Assembly: GCF_016808095.1 (NCBI RefSeq)
Contig: NC_068978.1
Location: 25,555,306-25,619,305, forward strand
Length of the DNA: 64,000 nt
Direction of reading: 5' to 3'
Source of the DNA: Vigna angularis
Taxonomy: Eukaryota > Streptophyta > Magnoliopsida > Fabales > Fabaceae
Shown here: in pieces, positions 48,449 to 59,596 of the stretch
Layout of the letters: each line of letters opens with the position of its first letter
How positions within the stretch are numbered: position 1 is the stretch's first letter
The notes under the pieces: model-generated
What the model was told of the DNA's origin: nothing
The model's input: the letters and a program-made list of their open reading frames with translations, nothing else
The model's database searches: none
Made by a program: the position numbers and the translations under genes

Positions 48449-48460
48449 ATCCCCCACATA
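48449..48460 (-). other. Copia polypurine tract
   Basis: Minus strand TATGTGGGGGAT directly precedes the 3' LTR; this purine run primes plus-strand DNA synthesis in LTR elements. Confidence 0.75.
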
Positions 48461-49099
48461 TTGCAAAAGAGAGTTGAAAGAAATATCTTTGACTCAAATA
48501 GTTCAAACAATAAAAGAAAGATAAGAACTTTTATTCTAGGTCTCATAGGATGTAATGCATCAGAGCTGGTATAGCAAGCTATATGAACCAAAGACACTTG
48601 ATGTGTGTTAGAGGTTTCTCAATCACAATACACCCCCACAATCCTTGTTGTTATCGCTGTGTTACGCTTATTTGGTCATGCGCATGCCCGATATTCATGA
48701 GTGCTCTAGAAATCATGCCAAGATCTCATGCAAGTGGCTCCACTTGACACTCATATAGGTGATTTCATCAAGTGTATGTTGTAAATCATACACCACCCAT
48801 AAGGGATATGAAAATCATTAAAATTTTTATTTAAACTAAAATTCTTTCACCACATAGAATTTTAATAACAAAGTTTAGCCTCTCAATAATGTAGTCTCTA
48901 GCACTTTCACACACACCATAGGAATGGACATAATTGATTAAAATCAATTTAGTGTTATTAGAACTAACAAGTGACTTGTTTTTACCCATGTGAACCTTAT
49001 TCATGGGATCTCCAATCACAAAGGTTGGGTTACCATCACTTATTTGTTTGCAAGTTGCTTAAGTCTCATTCCCCTCGATGTTTCTAATATCATTTGTCT

Positions 49100-49558
49100 T
49101 CCTAGGGGTTATGTTAGAGGATCTGCTAGATTCCGTTCTAACTTCACATAATCAATAGAAATATTCCACTCTTTAGCATCTGCTTCACCAAATTGTCTCA
49201 ATTGTATATGTCTATTCTTTCCATTGTAATTCTTGTTTTTAGCTATAGTTATTGTCGATTGGCAATCACAGTGTATTGATACCGATGGGGTTGGTTTCAT
49301 TCTTAGTGGAATATTTGCTAAGAAGTTTTTCAACCACTCAGCCTCATTACCAGCCATCTCAAGAGCAACAAACTCAGATTCCATTGTTGATATTGCAATA
49401 ATTGTTTGCCTGGCTGATCTCCATGTACTCGCACCACCCCCAAGTGTGAATACATAACCACTAGTGGATTTTGTCTCATATGAATCAGATATCCAGTTAG
49501 CATCATTGTACCCTTCTAGTACACCGGGAAATCCACTATATTCAAGGGCATAATCCAT
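49100..49558 (-). pseudogene. Copia RNase H and C-terminal tail
   Basis: 149 open codons in a different frame from RT. Shows [31 protein letters not shown] and NLADPLT, the signature blocks of copia RNase H. A TAA in place of the Lys codon ends the frame within the ADPLTKPL motif. One base-level frame change near 49560-49570 separates it from RT. Confidence 0.9.
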
Positions 49559-49559
49559 T

Positions 49560-50734
49560 AACCTCTTAAGTATCTCATAAGCCTAGCAAGTGCATCTCAA
49601 TGTTCCTGATTTGGACATTGAGTGTATCTACTCAGTCTACCTACTACATAAGCAATATTAGGTCTAGAAAAACTCATCAAGTGTAGTAAGCTCCCAATTA
49701 TCTAGGAATACTGAGGTTGAGATAATGATTCTCCTTTATTTTTCATTAACTTAGAATTAGCATCATAAGGGGTACTCACTGGTTTCAGGTCATAAAATCC
49801 AAACTTCTTAAGAAGTTTCTCAATGTATTGTTCTTGAGATAGTAATACACTATCTCCCTTCCTTATGATTCTAATACCTAAATTCACATTGGCTTCACCC
49901 ATATCTTTCATTTCAAATTTTGATTCTAGAAACAATTTAGTTCTAGCGACAATCTCATTGCATGTACCAAATATTAACATGTCATCCATATACAAGCATA
50001 TAATGACACAATCACCATTTTCAAACTTAGAGTACACACATTTATCAGCATTATTAGGTGAAAATCCATCACAAAGCAACACATTATCAAGTTTTTCATG
50101 CCATTGCTTTGGTGCTTCTTTTAGCCCATACAAGGATTTTAAGAGTTTGCATACTTTATCCTCTTGACCAGGTACAACACACCCTTTAGGTTGAGTCATA
50201 TAAATTTCTTCCTCTAAATCACCAGTCAAAAAGGTTGTTTTAACACTCATCTGATGTATCACTAGTTTATGGATAGTTGCTAGAGCTAACAACGCTCGAA
50301 TAGAGGAAATCCTAGTCACAAGAGTAAAAGTATCAAAACAATCTATGTTGGGTTTTTGAGTAAAGTCTTTTGCTACTAATCTTGCCTTATATTTCTCTAT
50401 GGATCCATCAGGGTGATATTTTTTCTTAAAGATCCACTTACAACCAATGGGTTTTGCACCTTTAGGCAAATATACTAAAGTCCAAGTATTTTTTTTCTGA
50501 ATTTATTCAATTTCAGTTCTAATGGTCTTATCCCACTGTTTTGCATCAGGAGCACTAGTAGCTTCTACAAAGCTTATTGAATCATTATCAACAAGATAAG
50601 TATAAAAGTCATCTCCAAAGGAAGTTTCCTTTCTCTGTCTTTTACTTCTTCTCAAATCCTCATTCATGGTATTACTATTATCATTATCATCAACAGGTTG
50701 AAACATCTCACTAACCTTTAAGGGAAACACATGT
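49560..50734 (-). pseudogene. Copia reverse transcriptase
   Basis: A leader (SKRQRKETSFGDDFYTY) ends at a TAA (50503, probably from CAA). The 255-codon stretch 50469-49702 holds the RT domain: GCKWIFKKKYHPDG, YKARLVAKDF, KSLYGLKEAPKQWHEK and the catalytic YMDDML. A stop at 49702 and another near 49590 (in the CPNQEH-DALARL region, replacing Trp) interrupt the link to RNase H. The typical family catalytic box is YVDDML; here Val is Met. Confidence 0.9.
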
Positions 50735-51576
50735 TAAAAAAACTCAACATTTTTCGTCTCCATTATAGAATTTCTCTCAAGTATGTTACTTTTAACAACT
50801 AGAATTCTATAGGCAGCATTATGTTCAGCATAACCTAAGAACATACAATTAGAGGTTTTAGAGCCTATTTTCCTTTTCTTAGGATCATGTAACATCACCT
50901 TAGCTAAGCAACCTCACACTCTTAGATATTTAAGGTTAGGTTGATAACCTTTCCACAACTCGTAAGGAGTTTTACCGGTTTTCTTATGAGGTATTCTATT
51001 TTGTAAAAAATATATAGTAAGCAAGGCTTCTCCCCAAAGGTTATCAGGTGCAGCAGAACTAACAAGCATAACATTCATAATTTCCTTAAGGGTTCTATTT
51101 TTTCTCTCAGCTACTCCATTAGACGCAGGTGAATATGGTGGGGTCACTTCATGAATAATACCTTCTTTAACACAAAATTCATTAAACAATACATATTCAC
51201 CACCTCTATCTGATCTAGTCCTCTTAATTTTCTTACTCAATTGATTTTCTACTTCTGCTTTATATTTTAAAAACACATCAAAGGCTTCATCTTTATGTTT
51301 GATTAAGTAAACTTTGGTGTATCTAGAATAATCATCTATAAAGGTCACAAAATAATTTTTACGTCCTCTAGACATGATTTGTTTCAAATCAACTAGATCA
51401 GTATGAATTAACCCTAACAGTTCAGATTGGTGTTCTACAGAAAAACATGTTTTCTTTGTTAATTTAGATTCTACACATATATCACATTTACTATTCTGTT
51501 TATCATGCATATTAATCAATCCTAGTCATTGCAATTTCAAAACATACGAGGAGTTCACATGTCCTAATCTAGCATG
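50735..51576 (-). pseudogene. Copia integrase
   Basis: Contains HARLGH, the zinc-binding CDICVESKLT region, and the catalytic core (LIHTDLVD, then FVTFIDDYSRYTKVY, then SDRGGEYV, and PPYSPASNGVAERKNRTL with the catalytic Glu). Asp-Asp-Glu residues are present. Stops near 51535 and at 50914 (both inside one frame) split the domain; the second replaces a Trp codon. A further stop is near 50735. Confidence 0.88.
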
Positions 51577-52599
51577 TCATATATCATACAAGTCAACAAT
51601 ATAAGCAGAAGAACATGATTCATTAATATTTTCATAAACATTTAGAATGAAGAGTCCTTGATCACAATATCCCTTCCCAATGAAAACATTATTTTTTGTC
51701 ATAATGATATTGTCAGACTCAAATGACACTTTAATCCTCACATTTCCCAATAGTGCTACAGAGATTAAATAAACTCTGATTGATGGCACATGTAGCACAT
51801 CACTCAAGGCCAAAGTCTTTCCATATGTGAGTTTGAGAAGAACTTTTCCTTTTCCCAGAACAAGAGTGGTCTTGGAATCACCAAGGTAGACGTGTTCTTC
51901 TTCATTCCCTACACTAGTGTAAGAGGTAAAGGCATTTCTGTTGCACAGATATGCTTGGTAGGTGCTAGAGTCTACCACCAACTTGCTCACATTGGTCATC
52001 AGATTTACTTGAGAAACAACCGCAACAATAATGTCATCTCCTTCGGCTATATTGGCCCTAGGAGGATTTTCGTTTCTCGCTCTATGCCTGCACTGTGGTT
52101 CATGATGGCCCGACTTCTCACATACGAAGCAATTTCCTTTCTTCTTAAAGGTGGGTTTAGATTCACTGGGACGGGATTTAAGAAAATTATTTTTCTTTTT
52201 GTGATCAGGTTTGTATTCGTACATTTTGGGAGTAGGTTTTACTTCTACCATATTTGCTTTCATAGATAAAGCTTTGGCCTTTGCAGTAGCAAACTCCTTC
52301 CTGTTGGTATCTTCAATTATTATGTGTGTAATGAGTTCTAGTAGAGACATCTGTTTGTGCCTGTGTTTCAACTGTTGTTTGTAATCTGTCCAAGATGGCG
52401 GCAATTTCTCGATCAGAAGTTCTGAAACAAATTCATCCGGTAGTAGAATATTTTCTGCTTTGATATCTTCCAACAGCTTGTGGTATTCATTGATTTGAGT
52501 TTTTATGTCCTTGTCTTCAATCATCTCCCAACGATAATAGTTTCCTATGACAAATCTTTGTTTGACGACATCTTCGGCAATGTATTTGAGAATCAACAA
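51577..52599 (-). pseudogene. Copia gag C-terminus, zinc knuckle and protease
   Basis: 340 open codons. Gag helices (RWEMIEDKDIKTQINEYHKLL) are followed by a basic linker and an intact CCHC knuckle (CFVCEKSGHHEPQC). The protease follows, but its active-site motif reads VVDSSTYQA where the family has a D-S-G-A core, so the enzyme would be inactive. The stretch ends at a TGA where the integrase-leader motif (HARLGH) begins. Confidence 0.88.
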
Positions 52600-52938
52600 G
52601 TCCCAAATATCTTTTGCTTCCTTGTAGGAACAGTAACATAAAAAAAAATCATTAAAAAGTGCACTAAGCAGAGTGTGTCAGCATACCTTGTTCGCGTAAG
52701 TCCATTCTTCAACTAGTTTAGAGTTTGAAGGAACGGTGAAGTCGGGCTTCGGAGATGAAAGAGCAGCAGCAACTCCATACATGTCTAAAAGGGTAGACAC
52801 ACGTTCTTGCCAGCGTTGGAAGTTCTGTCCAAAGAAAACCTCGATTTTTGACACGTCCGGAAGCGATTTTGCGAAGACCGTCTGGGTTCCATAAGCAACG
52901 GTTTGGCTCTCCGAAGGCATGTTGTTGATGTCAACCAT
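52600..52938 (-). pseudogene. Copia gag N-terminal part
   Basis: Begins MVDINNMPSESQTVAYG only 13 bases inside the LTR, continues with SLPDVSKIEVFFGQNFQRWQ, a typical copia gag start. A TGA at 52678-52680 (probably from CGA) stops it after 86 residues; the same frame then reads on through CSYKEAKDIWDLLILKY into the next open stretch. Confidence 0.85.
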
Positions 52939-52951
52939 AAGTCCTTAAGAT

Positions 52952-53459
52952 TGTTGTAAAAAGTTGTCAGAATCACGAACAAAATTTCCTGAGCCTTGTA
53001 GTTTCAGTATCCTTAAGGACTTATCAATGATGTATTGCGCAAGCCCCCAAGGATACAACTAGAACTTCCCAGAATATTTCTGAGGATCTCAGAACTAGCA
53101 AGGATCTCTAAAAAGAGTATAGAATAACCCAGAATAATTTTTGGAAGAGAAAAAGAGCTAAAGAATGAAACTAAGAAAAGAGGAGAATGAGAAAGATTGC
53201 TTTTGATGTGTCTTGGAATGGGGAAAAACTCTATATTTATAGAGCTGGGAAAGAATATAAGAAATAAAAAGACAATAAAAGCAAAATAATTAACATTGAA
53301 GCACTTTAAAAATTTTGACCGTTGCTCAATGAATTTTGTTTTCGTTGCCAATTAAAATACTAACGTTGTAATACAATGTTATGAAATTCAATCTCACAAT
53401 TAATGTTTTTAAACCACACATTAACTTTTGCAATATTATAATATTAATATATTATAACA
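52952..53459 (-). repeat. Copia 5' LTR
   Basis: 508 bp, TGTTATAATA...TTTTTACAACA on the minus strand. A core promoter CTCTATAAATATAGAG (minus) at about 53227-53242 matches the same site in the other LTR. Confidence 0.92.
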
Positions 53460-54492
53460 TCGATTAGTGATGATGACCGAAGGAAGCAAACGTGATAAGA
53501 AACAACTCTTTAACGGTGGTTGAGTAATGGAGCGAAGGCAAAGAAATATGAGCAGAATAATGATGCAGTTGGTGTAGAAAATGCTAGGAATGGATTCCTA
53601 ACTAGGGAGAAAGGCTCTTTCTTTGTGACCTTCAAGTAGGAAGAATGTTCTGGACTGAATCAATAGAAAATAATTCTTCATTCATTCAAAGGTTCTTAAC
53701 ATAAAGGAGAGCTAAGGTTTTATAGTTTCCCTTCTTCGTGCAATTTCATAATTAAACTATGACAATTGGCAGTTAACATGAAAAGCACCGCAGCCACGTG
53801 GAGAAGTTCTTGAAGTTGCTGAACACATTTTTGGAAAGTTGATTCAGGAAGTGTTGTTTAGATTTGGTGCATTCATGTTGAGTGGGAGTTGAAGGAAATA
53901 TAAACCTAAGATTGAAGATAAAGAGAAGAGAAAAAAATAACTTAGAGTGAAAGAAGAGATATGTGAGAGTTGTGTCTTTTTGGAGGTGAGAAAAAACACC
54001 TATTTATAGGTGATCGGACTTAAAGCAACCTACAAATAGTGAAAACATAATTGTAACTTACGGTTGAAACTCTATGATATACACCAATAACACTATGCAA
54101 TTGGAAGATACTTTGTGATACATTATTAAATTCAATTTTTATAACACTTCCATTATTCTATATATTTAACTCAATCCTTATACTCTATATAACATGAAAA
54201 AAAATCCATTATAAGAAAATTTACTTACTAAAAGAGAAATAAAACTAAGTTTATATGGTATTCTCCTATGTACGAATCATCAAAGCTAATATTCTACTAC
54301 ACTTTTGTCATACTTATAGTATCTCTAAAGTGTTTGTTATAAAAGTTTTTGATCCTAACTCATTCTTATAACTATATTAAAAGCATATATGAAAGGAAAT
54401 GTTTGAGGGAGGAAGATGATATCAAAGTTGGGACGAAGAAAATGTTCGTAATAAAGATGTATACTAAAAATTTACACTTCATATATTCTTAA
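53460..54492. other. AT-rich region with LTR-like promoter palindrome
   Basis: No gene recognised. CACCTATTTATAGGTG at 53997-54012 is a perfect palindrome around a minus-strand TATA box, similar in style to the promoter palindrome in the copia LTRs, so part of a decayed LTR may lie here. Confidence 0.4.
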
Positions 54493-54501
54493 ATTAAATA
54501 A

Positions 54502-55725
54502 GGCTTAATAGCCTTTTTTGTCCCTAAATTTGCTTATTTTTCTCAAAAAGGTCTCTAGTTTAAAAAAAGTGTCAAGTTGATCCTACGTTGGTAAATATTG
54601 TGTCAACGTCGTCCCTTCCGTTAAATAGAATCAAACTGAGTTAGTGCATTGATGATTTGGCAAGAAACAATGTTCATGTGTCATTATTTAGATGTATGCC
54701 TAGTGATGTGTTATGTAATTGGAGGTTGAGGTGGATATTCATAAATTGGGTGTTTAAAATTGGGGAAAAACTCAGTTAGTTGTTCTTTACCGCCACCGCC
54801 CCAATACGATCCTTCACTGCTCCAAGAACCAAAACCACTGCTGAAATATTCAGCATCCCCCGACACTCCCAACGAGAACAACTCGTTCACCCTACGCTTC
54901 TTCTAAATCGCATTCTCGGTCCCGTCAATCTTACATCTTTTCAAGTTTGGCGCTTCGGCTTTCATCGTCCGCTTAACTATCATGCCGCTATAATCATCCA
55001 CATCAACGAATTCGTGCACCTCGAAACCTTAATTGCATTCAAATCGAAACACTGTCGCCAAGAATTGTGTAATCTAAACCCCAAACTCACGAGGCTTAGC
55101 CAAATTCACAATATATCCTGGCAATGGCCCGAGTATTAAATCTTGAAATGCCCTGCGAACCGCGAGTGAGTGAATTTATTTTATTAAACCCTGAATCAAA
55201 CAATGAAGCCCCTAGGGAAGGAAAGAACGAAGGCCTGAGTGGGTTTTTTCTTAACCTATTGAGAACTCACGAGCAAACGGAAAGGCAAGGGAATTGAACA
55301 GAGATTGAAACCCTGGTTCCGATCACGAAAACGATTAACAGGAACGTGGAACGAGAAATCCCAGGAAAACGAGTGTGAAGATTTTCCCGAGAAAGGAGGA
55401 ATTTGAATTGACAGAGAGAAAACAAGAAAGAAGCAAGAATTAACAGCTAACTAAGTTTTTCCCCCAATTTTAAACACCCAATTTCTGAATATCCACCTCA
55501 ACCTCTAACTACATAACACACGTCAGTAGGCATACATCTAAATAATGACACGTGAACACTGTTTCCTGTCAGATCATCAATGCATTAATTTCGTTTGATT
55601 CTATTTAACGGAAAGAATGATATTCACACAATATTTACCAACTTAGGACCAACTTAACACTTTTTTTAAACCAGGAACCTTTTTGAGAAAAATAAGCAAA
55701 TTCGGGAAAAAAAAGCTATTAAGCC
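54502..55725. mobile_element. Long-TIR Mutator-like element (MULE), non-autonomous
   Basis: Terminal inverted repeats of about 282 bp (54502-54783 and 55441-55725) start GGCTTAATAGC at both ends. Perfect 9-bp target duplications ATTAAATAA lie at 54493-54501 and 55726-55734. There is no transposase. The 657-bp interior is markedly more GC-rich than the flanks and contains an unbroken 119-codon plus-strand ORF (54780-55139), which suggests a captured gene fragment (Pack-MULE). I could not identify the donor on either strand. Read on the minus strand, 55440 to 55120 looks like a leader with a possible acceptor TTCGCAG. Confidence 0.9.
54780..55139 (+). CDS. Unrecognised ORF inside the MULE, 119 codons
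   Basis: Starts in the last bases of the left terminal repeat and fills most of the GC-rich interior. No domain recognised; it includes a hydrophobic patch (YHAAIIIHINEFVHLETL). It may be fortuitous, since the captured DNA could derive from the other strand. Kept only because it is long for this AT-rich region. Confidence 0.2.
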   Translation: MFFTATAPIRSFTAPRTKTTAEIFSIPRHSQREQLVHPTLLLNRILGPVNLTSFQVWRFGFHRPLNYHAAIIIHINEFVHLETLIAFKSKHCRQELCNLNPKLTRLSQIHNISWQWPEY

Positions 55726-56316
55726 ATTAAATAAAGAAACTAAAACAAATATGTAGTTAAAAATAAGGGTTTTATCTCTACAATATCACGATTTCGAAAA
55801 ACACTCCTTAAATATTCAACAATTATATTTCTACACTTTTAAATTACCGTCTTCTTAAGTCTTGGAAAAATAATATACTCAATTTAATATTTAATTATAA
55901 TTTTAGTTTCTAAAACTGGGAGTAATTTTTGTTATAATCTTCCTAATTCAAAAAAATAAATTATCTTAGCCCCTTATAATTGGAAAAAAATTATGAACAC
56001 TTACAAAATACTAAATTTAATTAAGATTTATAATTTAACTTTTAAGACCAAAAATGTAAAACTGTTTTGATATTCTAAATTTAATATTCAGTAACTAAAA
56101 TTAAAATTATATATGTTTTAATTTTGAGTGACTAAAAACAGCTTTTAAAATTATATCTCTATATAGATCATTTTTAGAGACTAAATACATCGTTAAACTT
56201 AAAATATATCTCCTAATAATCTAAGAGAAAAGTTAAATGAGTGGGCCCTGGCGGCTCCTTTTGTTTAAATTCTTACGCATCAGCCAAAGCCACAAGACTT
56301 TGACACATGCACACCC

Positions 56317-56324
56317 TGACGTCA
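56317..56324. promoter_or_regulatory. Palindromic TGACGTCA bZIP site
   Basis: A perfect TGACGTCA palindrome about 140 bases upstream of the reductase start codon and 20 bases upstream of its TATA box. TGA-class bZIP factors bind this core in plant stress and detoxification promoters. Confidence 0.6.
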
Positions 56325-56343
56325 CACTCATAGATTTTGAGGT

Positions 56344-56350
56344 TATAAAA
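56344..56350 (+). promoter_or_regulatory. TATA box of the aldo-keto reductase gene
   Basis: TATAAAA in GGTTATAAAATCC, about 118 bases before the ATG, giving a 5' UTR near 85-90 bases. Confidence 0.65.
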
Positions 56351-56462
56351 TCCTCGCAACCAATAGTTTCCATCATGAACTTCATTCTCTTCAAAATTTT
56401 CTGTTCAAACTTGATTGAACATCATTTCGAAGATCCTTTGAAAGTTACCAAAGTAGAGAAAA

Positions 56463-58604
56463 ATGTCCGATGCAGTTAGTTTATTTGAATTGAACACAGG
56501 AGCCAAGATACCTTCAATTGGGTTAGGCACATATGCGGTTATTCCTAGTACTGTAATCAGTGCCATCGAGGTATATTAGAAGTGAATTATCCATTTTAAC
56601 TATTTATAATATTTTATATACTTCATTTTAGACTGTTCTTTGGTTTAGATTGTGAATGGTGAACAATTCTTGTTTGTAGTATTTTATGCAGAAGATCTAA
56701 CCCGAGAAGAGTTTTCTAACTATTGTATGTGGTGATGATAAATTCAGGTGGGTTACAGGCATATCGACTGTGCTGAAGCCTATTCTAATCAAGCCGAGGT
56801 AATTTAATTTGAGGATAGTGAATTTTGATTATATGAACATATGATAATGAATCTAGAACCCCATTTTCCTCACTGGATCACTGTCAGAAGAAATTCTTAA
56901 ATCTACTGATTTTAGGTTATAACTGGTTTGGACTCTTATCTCATTTTTGTTGAATCTTCCTACTAAATCCGCCTTCCATAGATCATCATGTGCTTGTGAT
57001 ATGTCTCAGCAAATACTTACATGCTAGAATTTATAGTTGCAAAGAAGTTCGTTTTGCTTTAGTAAAGTTCGGTGCTTATTATAGTGAAAATATGTTTTGT
57101 TTGATTATAGAAAGTTGGTTTCTGTAGATTGGTTCTGCTCTGAAGAAGCTTTTTGAAAGTGGTGTTGTGAAGCGTGAGGACTTGTGGATTACCTCCAAAC
57201 TCTGGTTTTAGTGTCTTCTCATTCTTCGGAAAATTTCATAATGTTGGAATGATATGTATATGTTTGTATTCAGTTTCTCAATACAGATCCTCTGCTTTTA
57301 CACTATACACAGGAACACAGATCATGATCCAGAAGATGTACCAAAAGCACTTGAAAGAACTTTACAACAATTGCAACTTGACTACGTAGATCTCTATCTA
57401 GTATGTGCATTCTTTCCATTTCTGCTTTGTGAATTTCTATTGTAGATGTGAATATCAAACATTTTGAGTCCATTCACGGTTTCACAATTCAGTTTTTCTT
57501 TTGGTTATATGCAACAAATCTATAGGTTATAGCTGAATTTTGAAATGGTTCAATCTTTAGATACATTGGCCAGTGAAGATGAAAAAGGGATCAGTAAAAC
57601 CTGAAAATGTTGTACAACATGACATACCAAGCACATGGAGAGCAATGGAAGCTCTCTATGACTCAGGCAAGGCTAAAGCCATAGGAGTGAGCAATTTCTC
57701 TTCAAAAAAGCTTCAAGATTTGTTGGATATAGCAAGAGTGCCTCCTGCTGTTAACCAAGTGGAATGCCACCCACAATGGCAGCAGCCAAAGTTGCATGCA
57801 TTCTGTGAATCCAAAGGAATTCACCTATCTGTATGTATATCACACATTTAAGTAACTTTATGCTTCATTCATGCAGTTGGATTCAATTATTCATTACATA
57901 TTCGTTGAGGGTTAACTATAGATGATGATGTATTTGCTGCATTTTGGATAAACTTTTCTCAGAAAACTGGTGACGATTTTGGTACTTCAGATGGTGTATA
58001 TATATGTATATCAAATACCTTTGTTCTGATTGCTGATTATCTGTTACAAATACAATGAAATTCCTTTCAAGGGATTTTCTCCATTGGGGACACAAGAGTA
58101 TCGTAGCAGTGATGAAGTGCTTAAGAATCCTGTTCTCAATAAAGTTGCTGAGAAACTGGGGAAAACACCAGCTCAAGTAGCCCTTCGGTGGGGCATTCAA
58201 ACGGGTCATAGTGTGCTACCAAAGACCTCTAATGAGTCCAGGCTCAAGGAAAATTTTGATATCTTCAACTGGTCTATTCCAGAGGACCTGATGGCTAAGT
58301 TTTCCGAAATTAAACAGGCAAGTATTATTCTGTTTTGTTTCAAAATATTATAAAAAGTGGATTTTAAGTTTAACACAACAACATGATCAATTTTTAAGAT
58401 AAAATTTTCATTTACTTATATGTTATAAATTCTTCTTATTTTTTAATCTCCGGCAAAAATTTATTCTCATAATCTCCTCTTCAACTATTGATTAACACAT
58501 GGAATTTACTCATGCAGGAAAGACTTATAAAGGGTACTGGGTTATTTGTTCATGAAAGCAGTGAGGTCTATAAGACTGTTGAAGAACTCTGGGACGGTGA
58601 ATAA
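56463..58604 (+). CDS. NADPH-dependent aldo-keto reductase (AKR4C type), 308 residues, 7 exons
   Basis: Exons: 56463-56570, 56748-56798, 57128-57204, 57313-57400, 57561-57830, 58072-58317, 58518-58604. The joined frame is open, 308 residues, a (beta/alpha)8 barrel enzyme that reduces aldehydes and ketones with NADPH; plant AKR4C members detoxify reactive carbonyls. The catalytic tetrad is present: Asp43 and Tyr48 ([11 protein letters not shown]), Lys77 (ITSKLW), His110 (IHWP). Family marks include [22 protein letters not shown], and the cofactor loop [14 protein letters not shown]. The protein ends VEELWDGE. Oddities: intron 6 has a GC donor (CAG then GCAAGT); exon 1 is about four residues shorter than I expect between GLGTY and VGYRH; and Tyr24 replaces the Trp usual in plant members. 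Likely functional. Cytosolic, with no targeting peptide. Confidence 0.92.
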
Positions 58605-59506
58605 TGTGCTAGAAGATGTAAAACATGTGACAAGTCCTATGCTGAAGGAGTTTCTGTTTAATAAGTAAAATACTAAGGACACACTTTAGAGTCATATAAT
58701 AACAGGTCCACGTTCAAGGACTTTGTATGTTATTGTTGTAATAATACCTTGACATTATCAGAGTTTATTGGATTCAGTTATTATGGTTCTTGGTGATGGT
58801 GCTGCACTGATGAACAAAAAATTATGAATGTTATGTTTCTGATGCTAAAACATACTTTTTGCTCATACCTGTTTTTGTTCTCTCTTTCTGCATTATCACT
58901 TCACAATTTGACCCTTTTAGTTCAATGTTGTGCTTTTAGTTTTTAAGGGAGTGCTCCTTTTCTGCCTTCATGTGTTCTATAAAGAGAGCGCTTGCAGTGA
59001 CAATCTAATGCTCAACTTAATAAGGTAATGTCAAAAATCTAATTGAGTCAAAATTTCACATAGACGAGAAAGTTGAATATATTATAAAGAAAAACTCAGA
59101 AAAATCAAAGATGTCTCATGCAATTATCCGTATATAAATATTTTTCAGAGAAATCAATCACCGTGACATGAAGTGATTGAATATCAATATTAGATAAAAG
59201 TAAATCTATTCGAGACATCGCAAAATCTATGTACTTAATATGTTAAAAATGGTATATTTTTATCTTAGATTTTCCTAAAAGTATTAAATTTGTTTGAAAC
59301 TATTTGAATTTTAAATTGTTTGGACCACAAAATGGAACATATTTACTAATTGTTTTAACCATTGGCCATGATTTGAGAAGATGTAACAGTTGAGGGGAAG
59401 TTACAACTGTTGGGAAGGGGACATGTGACACACGCAAGATGTGGATCATTAGATCCTTCTTGATTCAATAATTAAGGGTAGTCTGTTGGCGTGTCCATTT
59501 TTTTAT
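58605..59506. other. 3' UTR of the reductase and intergenic DNA
   Basis: No further gene recognised. The reductase 3' UTR probably ends within about 200 bases of the stop. Confidence 0.4.
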
Positions 59507-59514
59507 TATAAATA
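59507..59514 (+). promoter_or_regulatory. TATA box
   Basis: TATAAATA followed by AGAAG, 82 bases before the ATG of the small ORF at 59597. Spacing and context look like a plant core promoter. Confidence 0.45.
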
Positions 59515-59596
59515 GAAGTGGGGCTGAACCTCATTTCACCATTGCTCTCAACCTTATGTGAAGAACCGAACGTCTAAATCTCTATCTAAGATAATA

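Larger units (their letters stand above)
47941..53459 (-). mobile_element. Full-length but inactivated Ty1/copia retrotransposon
   Basis: Two 508-bp LTRs (47941-48448 and 52952-53459) bound an interior that codes, on the minus strand, for gag, protease, integrase, reverse transcriptase and RNase H in the copia order. LTRs have TG...CA ends and differ at roughly 7-9 percent of positions by eye, so the insertion is not recent. A polypurine tract lies by the 3' LTR. The flanking pentamers TTTAT and TCGAT do not match, so no clean target duplication remains. From 52938 to about 49590 the polyprotein stays essentially in one frame broken by stops; one frame change precedes RNase H. Confidence 0.93.

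Noticed and set aside
49865..50167. Plus-strand 100-codon frame inside copia
   Set aside because: Shadow of the reverse transcriptase on the other strand.
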